A program made the translations under genes and the position numbers. Shown here one piece after another: positions 7,760 through 11,785 of a stretch of 11,785 bases of DNA. Position 1 is the stretch's first letter; the number at the start of each line of letters is the position of its first letter. Source of the stretch: Deltaproteobacteria bacterium (GTDB lineage: Bacteria; Desulfobacterota; Binatia; UBA9968); assembly GCA_005878685.1 (NCBI GenBank), contig VBLN01000011.1, forward strand, positions 4,663-16,447, written 5' to 3'. Under the pieces are notes generated by a model, which had not been told where the DNA came from, made no database searches, and saw only the letters and a program-made list of their open reading frames with translations.

Positions 7760-8218
7760 ATGAAATTTGTCGCCGACAAAATGCTAGGGAGGCTTGCGAA
7801 ATGGCTTCGGGTTATCGGACAGGACGTTGCCTACGGCCCCCATCTATCGGGCCACGGACTCATTCGGGAAGCGCGCAGGGAGGGGCGGATGATCCTTACG
7901 CGTGATCACAGCGTCACAAAAGGAAATCCCCCCGACTATCTTCTGATCCAGAGCAACCAGTTCCGTGAGCAGCTCCAGCAGGTGATTCATGCCTGCCACT
8001 TGGATCCCTGGAAGGAGCCTTTTACCCGCTGTGTCGAGTGCAATACCGCCCTGGTTCCTATAGCCAAGGAGAAAGTCGAGAATCGAGTCCCGCCTTATGT
8101 TTTCACCACGCAGGAAAAGTTTTCTTTCTGCTCGAAGTGCCAGCGTATCTACTGGCCCGCAACGCATCAGCAGAAAATGTTGGAAGAGCTAAAGGCATTG
8201 GGAATTTCGTCGAGCTAG
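7760..8218 (+). CDS. Mut7-C RNase domain protein with zinc ribbon
   Basis: A 152-residue protein from ATG 7760. The frame is open upstream to a TTG at 7685, but the family begins at MKFVADKMLGRLAKWLR, so the internal ATG is chosen; no strong ribosome site precedes it. The N-terminal half is a PIN-like fold of the Mut7-C family, with the early acidic residue Asp6 and TRDH (47-50, Asp49) as candidate metal ligands. The C-terminal half has two Cys pairs, CVEC (91-94) and CSKC (124-127), forming a zinc ribbon, followed by RIYWPATH. Length and layout match stand-alone bacterial Mut7-C proteins, predicted to be RNases on the basis of the PIN fold; their targets are unknown. The gene is divergent from the transglutaminase operon and is followed by the repeat-rich region. 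Confidence 0.88.
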   Translation: MKFVADKMLGRLAKWLRVIGQDVAYGPHLSGHGLIREARREGRMILTRDHSVTKGNPPDYLLIQSNQFREQLQQVIHACHLDPWKEPFTRCVECNTALVPIAKEKVENRVPPYVFTTQEKFSFCSKCQRIYWPATHQQKMLEELKALGISSS

Positions 8219-8257
8219 AATTTAGTGAACCCGTGTGGTAATTAGGGGTAGTATCTC

Positions 8258-8307
8258 ACTCCCCGGTTGAGCCTGAGGCCCATCAGCCTCCGGCTGAGGC
8301 TGTACAG
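8258..8307 (+). repeat. tRNA-Asn-headed palindromic repeat, copy 1
   Basis: It begins ACTCCCCGG, the same bases that open tRNA-Asn at 8778-8786. A GC-rich segment follows containing CAGCCTC-CGGCT-GAGGCTG (8284-8302, a 7-bp stem with 5-base loop), then TACAG. The first 17 bases are identical to copy 2 (8644-8660) and the rest aligns with several substitutions. GAGGC (8275-8279) can also pair with the left arm GCCTC (8286-8290), so alternative hairpins exist. It ends about 9 bases before the GIY-YIG start codon. Confidence 0.75.
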
Positions 8308-8316
8308 AAACTACAC

Positions 8317-8605
8317 ATGGCGTATGTTTACGTTTTGCGAAGTCTGAAAAACAACAAACGGTATGTTGGATGCACAGTAAGTTGGATGCACAGTAAAGCA
8401 TCCGTCAGAGAGGTTGGCAGAGCATAATGGTGGTAATACGCAGTGGACCCGCCAAAACGGCCCGTTCGTCCTGCTTCACGTGGAAGAATTTACGGAGCCT
8501 GCAGCAGCGCGCAAGCGTGAGCGCTTTCTCAAGTCAGGAAAAGGCCGGCAGTGGTTGAATCGAATACTCTCCACAAGTTCAGTGGGTAAAACAGCCATAG
8601 ACTAG
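8317..8605 (+). pseudogene. GIY-YIG nuclease-like gene, frameshifted by a 16-bp duplication
   Basis: Two frames together encode one small GIY-YIG (UPF0213/YhbQ-like) protein. From ATG 8317 the first frame gives MAYVYVLRSLKNNKRYVGCT, containing the GIY-like VYVL and YIG-like YVG motifs, then runs into stop TAA at 8425-8427. The second frame continues with LAEHNGGNTQWTRQNGPF and ARKRERFLKSGKGRQWL, the conserved C-terminal part, ending at 8605. The cause is visible: a perfect 16-bp tandem duplication at 8365-8396. Removing one copy restores a single frame of about 90 codons joined as ...GCTVKHPSERLAEHN. Some members of this family are DNA-cleaving; for this one function is presumably lost. The duplication could also be an assembly error, although it is exact and the restored protein fits the family well. 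Confidence 0.85.
8365..8396 (+). repeat. Perfect 16-bp tandem duplication inside the GIY-YIG gene
   Basis: GTTGGATGCACAGTAA occurs at 8365-8380 and again at 8381-8396 with no mismatch. Sixteen is not a multiple of three, so it shifts the frame. The absence of any divergence suggests a recent event, or an assembly or sequencing artefact. Confidence 0.95.
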
Positions 8606-8643
8606 GCTGTAAAAAGCACGAACAGCGTGATATATGTTCATTT

Positions 8644-8709
8644 ACTCCCCGGTTGAGCCTAGGGCTCATCAGTCTTTAGGCTGAAGCTCATACAGCCGGT
8701 AGAGCAGGT
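8644..8709 (+). repeat. tRNA-Asn 5'-half remnant interrupted by a palindrome (repeat copy 2)
   Basis: CTCCCCGGT (8645-8653) matches the tRNA 5' end. A 31-bp segment (8654-8684) with imperfect inverted ends TGAGCCT/AGGCTGA follows. AGCTCA (8685-8690) then matches the tRNA D-stem start, and CAGCCGGTAGAGCAGGT (8693-8709) is a 17-bp exact copy of the tRNA D-arm at 8792-8808. The match ends there, so no anticodon arm, T-arm or 3' acceptor is present and it is not a functional tRNA. The 5' part also aligns with copy 1 at 8258. Confidence 0.75.
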
Positions 8710-8725
8710 TCCGTCAGAGGCGGAT

Positions 8726-8744
8726 CAGCCTCTGGCTGAGGCTG
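8726..8744 (+). repeat. Palindromic repeat, copy 3
   Basis: CAGCCTCTGGCTGAGGCTG differs from copy 1 (8284-8302) at one base and keeps the 7-bp stem. Just upstream, CAGAGGC (8714-8720) can pair instead with GCCTCTG (8728-8734), giving an alternative hairpin. The run of A after it (8747-8752) is on the wrong strand for a plus-strand terminator. Confidence 0.7.
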
Positions 8745-8779
8745 CCAAAAAAGCAAGAAGCAAATAACATTTAATATAC

Positions 8780-8855
8780 TCCCCGGTAGCTCAGCCGGTA
8801 GAGCAGGTGGCTGTTAACCACTTGGTCGGGGGTTCGAGTCCCTCCCGGGGAGCCA
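8780..8855 (+). tRNA. tRNA-Asn (GTT)
   Basis: The full cloverleaf can be drawn. Acceptor TCCCCGG (8780-8786) pairs with CCGGGGA (8845-8851), and D-stem GCTC (8789-8792) with GAGC (8801-8804). Anticodon stem GGTGG/CCACT flanks loop CTGTTAA with anticodon GTT at 8813-8815. T-stem GGGGG/CCCTC flanks TTCGAGT. The discriminator is G and CCA is encoded at 8853-8855. A run of five T follows at 8858-8862. The NHL gene starts 45 bases downstream on the same strand. Partial copies of the 5' half lie upstream. Confidence 0.97.
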
Positions 8856-8887
8856 ACTTTTTAACGCAGCAGCGCACAATCGCAGAG

Positions 8888-8892
8888 GGAGG
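8888..8892 (+). promoter_or_regulatory. Ribosome binding site of the NHL propeller gene
   Basis: GGAGG lies 7 bases before ATG 8900. It decides the start: the open frame reaches back to 8807, but that lies inside the tRNA-Asn gene and cannot be the real beginning. Confidence 0.8.
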
Positions 8893-8899
8893 AAAGACC

Positions 8900-9853
8900 A
8901 TGGCGACCATTCTGGGTAGCGGCCCGTTCCGCTACGAGCTCGTCGAAGGCTGGGGTCAATTGCCCGACGGCTGGACTTATAAAGAAGTGGCCTCCGTCGG
9001 CGTCGATAAAAGAGACCAGGTCTACGTCTTTAGCCGGGGCGAGCATCCGGTCATCGTTTTCGACCGCCATGGAAAGTTCCTGAAGTCGTGGGGCGAAGGG
9101 ACGTTCAAACGCGCCCACGGCGTCACGATGGGACCCGATGAGTCGATTTATCTCACGGACGACGGCGATCACACGGTCAGGAAGTGCACGCTCGACGGAA
9201 AAGTTCTTCTACAGTTAGGCATTCCGGACAAGCCCGCGCCCTATCAGAGCGGCGAGCCATTCAACCGTTGCACCCACGTGGCGCTCTCGCCGAAGAACGA
9301 GATTTACGTCTCCGACGGTTACGGCAACTCGCGCGTGCACAAGTATTCGCCCAACGGGAAACTGCTTTTCTCGTGGGGCGAGCCGGGAAGCGATCCCGGA
9401 CAGTTTAACATCGTGCACAACATTTGCACCGACAAAGACGGTTGGGTTTACGTCGCCGACCGGGAAAACCATCGCATTCAAATCTTCGACGGCAACGGGA
9501 AATATGAGACGCAGTGGAACAACATGCACCGGCCCTGCGCGCTCTACATGGATACCACCGGCAGTGAGCCCACTTGTTACGTCGGCGAGCTCGGCCCGGG
9601 CATGACGGTGAACAAGGAGAGTCCGAACCTGGGAAATCGGGTGGACATCTATAATAAGGAAGGCAAGCGTCTGGCGCGGCTCGGGGACATTCGCGGCGGT
9701 GAAGCGCCCGGCCAGTTCATCGCGCCGCACGGGATCGCCATGGATTCGCGCGGCGATCTGTACGTGGGCGAGGTTTCCTGGACCATCATGGGGCAGCATC
9801 TAAAGTCGCCGCGCGAGCTGCGCAGTCTGCAAAAGCTGCGACGGCTAAGTTAA
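8900..9853 (+). CDS. NHL-repeat beta-propeller protein (peptidyl-hydroxyglycine amidating-lyase-like)
   Basis: A 317-residue protein from ATG 8900, placed by the GGAGG at 8888. It shows repeated propeller-blade signatures: VASVGVDKRDQVYVFSRG (30-47), AHGVTMGPDESIYLTDDGDH (72-91), THVALSPKNEIYVSDGYGN (125-143), then a strong NHL unit (167-197: GQFN...DGWVYVADRENHRIQIFD), and APHGIAMDSRGDLYVGEVSW (275-294). This suggests about six blades. Similar proteins are often named after peptidyl-alpha-hydroxyglycine alpha-amidating lyase, but many bacterial members have no proven activity. No signal peptide is apparent, so it may be cytoplasmic. The next gene begins 15 bases after its stop, suggesting an operon with DUF427 and MDR genes. 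It could be a lactonase- or lyase-type enzyme or a binding scaffold; the fold is secure, the reaction is not. Confidence 0.88.
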   Translation: MATILGSGPFRYELVEGWGQLPDGWTYKEVASVGVDKRDQVYVFSRGEHPVIVFDRHGKFLKSWGEGTFKRAHGVTMGPDESIYLTDDGDHTVRKCTLDGKVLLQLGIPDKPAPYQSGEPFNRCTHVALSPKNEIYVSDGYGNSRVHKYSPNGKLLFSWGEPGSDPGQFNIVHNICTDKDGWVYVADRENHRIQIFDGNGKYETQWNNMHRPCALYMDTTGSEPTCYVGELGPGMTVNKESPNLGNRVDIYNKEGKRLARLGDIRGGEAPGQFIAPHGIAMDSRGDLYVGEVSWTIMGQHLKSPRELRSLQKLRRLS

Positions 9854-9868
9854 CCACTGAGATGACGT

Positions 9869-10655
9869 ATGGCTAAGCAAGAACCGCGCGTGCCGGTGCA
9901 CGGCGATCCGGGCCACTGGATCCATACTTCGCAAAGTCCCAGACAGGTTCGTGTCGTCTTCGGTGGCGAGACGATCGCCGAGAGCAAGCGTGCTAAACTG
10001 CTGCGCGAGGACGGCGTGCTGCCTGTCTATTATTTCCCGCGACAGGACGTGCGCATGAATTTGCTGCTTCCGACGGAGCACAAGAGCAGCTGCCCATACA
10101 AGGGCGAGGCGTCGTATTGGACGGCGCGGTCTGGCGCTAGGGTCGCGGAGAATGCGGCCTGGAGTTATGTCAATCCGTTGCCGGAAGCGGCCGGAATCCG
10201 CGAATGCATCGCGTTTTGCTGGAACAAGATGGACGCCTGGTACGAGGAGGACGAAGAAATCTTCGTCCATCCCCGCGATCCGTACAAACGAGTCGACGCG
10301 ATCCGAAGCGCCCGTCATGTCCGCGGTGGCGGAGACGCGCCGCCCCACGCTCGTCTTCGAGACCAACCATCCGGTGCGCTACTACATTCCGCAGCAAGAC
10401 GTGCGGATGAATCTTCTGGTGCAGAGCGCGACCCAATCGCGCTGCCCTTACAAAGGGCCGGCCTCTTACTGGTCGGCGCGCATCGGTGATCAGCTCTTTG
10501 AGGACATGGTTTGGAGCTATATGGATCCGATCCCGGAATGTCCCAAGATCAAGGGCCTGCTCTGCTTCTTTCACGAGCGCGGCGCCGAAATCTACGTGGA
10601 CGGCGAGAAGATACCGCCGCCGCAGACAAAGTGGGCGCGCGAGCTGAAAAAGTGA
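9869..10655 (+). pseudogene. Two-domain DUF427 protein, frameshifted at the domain junction
   Basis: Two DUF427 domains lie in different frames. The first, from ATG 9869, has VRVVFGGETIAESKRAKLL (27-45), YYFPRQDVRMNLL (54-66) and CPYKGEASYW (75-84), and runs to ARHVR (148-152, ending at 10324). The second resumes at 10326 as VAETRRPTLVFETNHP, with YYIPQQDVRMNLL and CPYKGPASYW, ending at 10655. Aligning the two domains, the VVFGGET-type strand after HVR is missing from domain 2, about 7 codons, with one extra G. A net loss of about 20 bases at 10322-10328 explains both the gap and the shift. After the break the first frame continues as unrelated Arg/Ala-rich residues to 10489. DUF427 has no agreed biochemical role. 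The gene sits 15 bases after the NHL gene and 17 before the MDR gene. An assembly error is possible. Confidence 0.8.
10317..10655 (+). CDS. C-terminal DUF427 domain as a possible separate reading frame
   Basis: An in-frame ATG at 10317, just before the frameshift scar, could start a 112-residue protein covering nearly all of the second DUF427 domain except its first strand. No clear ribosome site precedes it, and it overlaps the first frame by 173 bases. It is most simply the 3' part of the broken two-domain gene, but translation of it cannot be excluded. Confidence 0.4.
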   Translation: MSAVAETRRPTLVFETNHPVRYYIPQQDVRMNLLVQSATQSRCPYKGPASYWSARIGDQLFEDMVWSYMDPIPECPKIKGLLCFFHERGAEIYVDGEKIPPPQTKWARELKK

Positions 10656-10672
10656 GATGAAGGACGGGAACT

Positions 10673-11623
10673 ATGCGGGCGCTTTTTTGGGACGGCCGGG
10701 TGCTGCGCTTGGAATCGTCCCGGCCGACGCCCGGGACTGACCGCCAATTCGCGCTTGTCCGCGTTCGGCTCGCCGGAATCTGCTCCACCGACCTCCAGAT
10801 TTTTAAAGGCTACATGGGATTTCGAGGCGTGCCCGGCCACGAGTTCGTCGGCGAGGTGGAAGAGGGGCCGAAGACTCTCGTCGGCAAGCGCATCGTCGGG
10901 GAGATCAATTTCGCCTGCGGCAAGTGCGAGTTCTGCCAGCGCAGCCTCGGCCGTCACTGTCCCAATCGGCGCGTCATGGGAATTGTCGGCGCCGACGGCA
11001 GCTTCGCTGAGTATGTCGCTGTTCCGACGGCGAATCTCCATCTCGTGCCCGATAATGTTTCCGACGAGGAAGCGGTTTTTACAGAGCCTCTTGCCGCGGC
11101 GTTTGAAATCCTGGAGCAGATTCAACTCAGCCCAGGAGATGACGTGCTTGTCATGGGGGACGGGAAGCTTGGGATGTTATGCGCGCAGGTGCTGAAGTTA
11201 ACCGGCGCTGGTGTGACTGTGTTGGGAAAACATCCAGAGAAACTCTCGCTGATTAAGAGGACCGGTGTCCGCACGCTGCTTCTCTACAACTGGAAGCCAC
11301 GCCTTTTCGATGTGGTCGTTGAAGCGACCGGCTCCGACTCCGCATTGAAACTCGCCATGAGCGCTGTTCGCCCTCGCGGGACTCTGGTTCTGAAGAGCAC
11401 CATCGCCGCCGATCACACCGTCTCTCTCGCGCCCTTGGTGATCAACGAGATCACCGTCATTGGCTCCCGCTGCGGCCTGTTTCCTCCCGCGCTGCAGGCA
11501 CTGGCAGAAAAAAGTGTCTTAGTGACGCCGATAATCGAAAAAGTCTATCCGTTAAATGCTGGAATAGAGGCGGTCACCCATGCCGGTCGGGCGGGGGCGC
11601 TGAAAGTATTGCTGCGGACTTAG
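10673..11623 (+). CDS. Zinc-dependent MDR alcohol dehydrogenase-like protein
   Basis: A 316-residue medium-chain dehydrogenase/reductase, slightly shorter than the usual 340-350. Catalytic zinc ligands are Cys37 in GICSTD, His56-Glu57 in PGHEFVG and probably Glu138 in TEPLAAAFEILEQ. The structural zinc lobe is complete: Cys82, Cys85, Cys88 and Cys96 in CGKCEFCQRSLGRHC. The dinucleotide-binding fold begins at VLVMGDGKLGMLCAQ (158-172), with GxGxxG reading G-D-G-K-L-G. NAD(P)-dependent oxidation of an alcohol is expected; the substrate is not readable. ATG 10673 has AAGGA 8 bases upstream and follows the DUF427 stop by 17 bases, so it is probably the third gene of an operon with the NHL and DUF427 genes. 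Its stop overlaps the convergent antitoxin stop. Confidence 0.92.
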   Translation: MRALFWDGRVLRLESSRPTPGTDRQFALVRVRLAGICSTDLQIFKGYMGFRGVPGHEFVGEVEEGPKTLVGKRIVGEINFACGKCEFCQRSLGRHCPNRRVMGIVGADGSFAEYVAVPTANLHLVPDNVSDEEAVFTEPLAAAFEILEQIQLSPGDDVLVMGDGKLGMLCAQVLKLTGAGVTVLGKHPEKLSLIKRTGVRTLLLYNWKPRLFDVVVEATGSDSALKLAMSAVRPRGTLVLKSTIAADHTVSLAPLVINEITVIGSRCGLFPPALQALAEKSVLVTPIIEKVYPLNAGIEAVTHAGRAGALKVLLRT

Positions 11624-11785
11624 TGTCTGTCGTGTAGCCGTGCGTTATCGGGCTTGAAACGCTTGACCTTAATCTGATCGCCATGCATGCGGGCCTGAGC
11701 GGCGTCGTAACCAGCCTGCATTTTCAAGAGCAGGTCCATACTGACGCCGAAGGCCTTTTCCAGGCGAAGCGCCATCTCGGCAGAG
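11620..11785 (-). CDS. higA: HigA-family antitoxin, C-terminal part (truncated by the window edge)
   Basis: The minus strand from 11784 reads SAEMALRLEKAFGVSMD, then LLLKMQAGYDAAQARMHG and a charged tail to a TAA at 11622-11620 (54 residues visible). The MALRLEKAFGVS-D-LL-MQ-YD-AQ pattern is characteristic of HigA-type XRE antitoxins, covering the last helix of the HTH and the C-terminal extension. Full members are about 100 residues, so roughly half is seen. By the usual higBA order, a HigB/RelE-type toxin gene would lie to the right, outside the window. The stop overlaps the MDR gene stop by 4 bases (11620-11623) in convergent orientation. HigA normally represses its own operon; that promoter is not in view. 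Confidence 0.8.
   Translation of the reverse strand, partial: SAEMALRLEKAFGVSMDLLLKMQAGYDAAQARMHGDQIKVKRFKPDNARLHDRH

Larger units (their letters stand above)
8258..8643 (+). mobile_element. Candidate degenerate GIY-YIG cassette bounded by tRNA-like direct repeats
   Basis: One repeat copy plus a broken GIY-YIG nuclease gene occupy this segment, and a second repeat copy begins directly after it at 8644. The boundaries are set only by the direct repeats of about 50 bp. The repeats share their opening bases with tRNA-Asn about 135 bp further on. No integrase, transposase or terminal inverted repeats are seen. It may be a decayed homing-type element or only a local duplication. Confidence 0.35.

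Noticed and set aside
8606..8629. Pseudoknot-like GCTGT/ACAGC and CACG/CGTG pairs after the GIY-YIG pseudogene
   Set aside because: Stems are 4-5 bp and share a base; chance is a sufficient explanation.
8258..8744. CRISPR array
   Set aside because: The repeats are few, unevenly spaced and diverged, with a gene remnant between them; no regular spacers.
8807..8899. N-terminal extension of the NHL protein back to 8807
   Set aside because: It would translate the tRNA-Asn gene; ATG 8900 with GGAGG 7 bases upstream is clearly better.
9215..9799. 194-codon minus-strand frame inside the NHL gene
   Set aside because: The GC-rich coding strand leaves long antisense frames open; the residue pattern is not protein-like and the NHL frame is secure.
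10322..10328. Programmed ribosomal frameshift in the DUF427 gene
   Set aside because: No slippery heptamer is visible, and a conserved strand is missing at the junction, which points to a deletion.

Overview
The window looks like a piece of chromosome from a diderm, moderately GC-rich, probably uncultivated environmental bacterium. A TamB-family gene implies an outer membrane. The mix of an F420-type LLM oxidoreductase, an NHL propeller, DUF427, an MDR alcohol dehydrogenase and a HigA-type antitoxin recalls soil lineages near the old Deltaproteobacteria (Binatia-like), Methylomirabilota/Rokubacteria or Tectomicrobia. This placement is inferred from gene content only.

Layout. Bases 1-2103 (+) hold the C-terminal part of tamB, cut by the left edge. 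It converges on a five-gene minus-strand run (7682 down to 2162): a membrane-anchored transglutaminase-like protein, an ABC ATPase, a 12-helix ABC-2 permease, a phospholipase/carboxylesterase-type hydrolase and an LLM flavin oxidoreductase. Spacing is tight: TAA directly abuts ATG between the first two, and the last two gaps are 34 and 13 bases. The only larger gap (5434-5501) is a low-complexity A/T spacer. A short divergent region (7683-7759) separates this run from a plus-strand Mut7-C RNase-like gene (7760-8218).

Bases 8219-8779 contain no intact gene and are the most unusual part. They hold a small GIY-YIG nuclease gene broken by a perfect 16-bp tandem duplication. It is flanked by direct repeats that begin with the first bases of the neighbouring tRNA-Asn. 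The second repeat also carries a 17-bp exact copy of the tRNA D-arm, separated from the tRNA 5' end by a palindromic insert. A third copy of the palindrome follows, then the intact tRNA-Asn(GTT) at 8780-8855. This looks like a degenerate cassette associated with a tRNA gene.

Bases 8900-11623 (+) form a second probable operon: an NHL-type propeller, a two-domain DUF427 protein broken by a frameshift at the domain junction, and a zinc-dependent MDR dehydrogenase. The dehydrogenase stop overlaps the stop of a convergent, edge-truncated HigA-family antitoxin (11620-11785, minus).

How they may work together (inference). The transglutaminase and ABC genes look like one envelope export or modification unit, with the hydrolase and LLM enzyme as co-transcribed passengers or partners. 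The NHL/DUF427/MDR set looks like a small catabolic or redox operon of unknown substrate.
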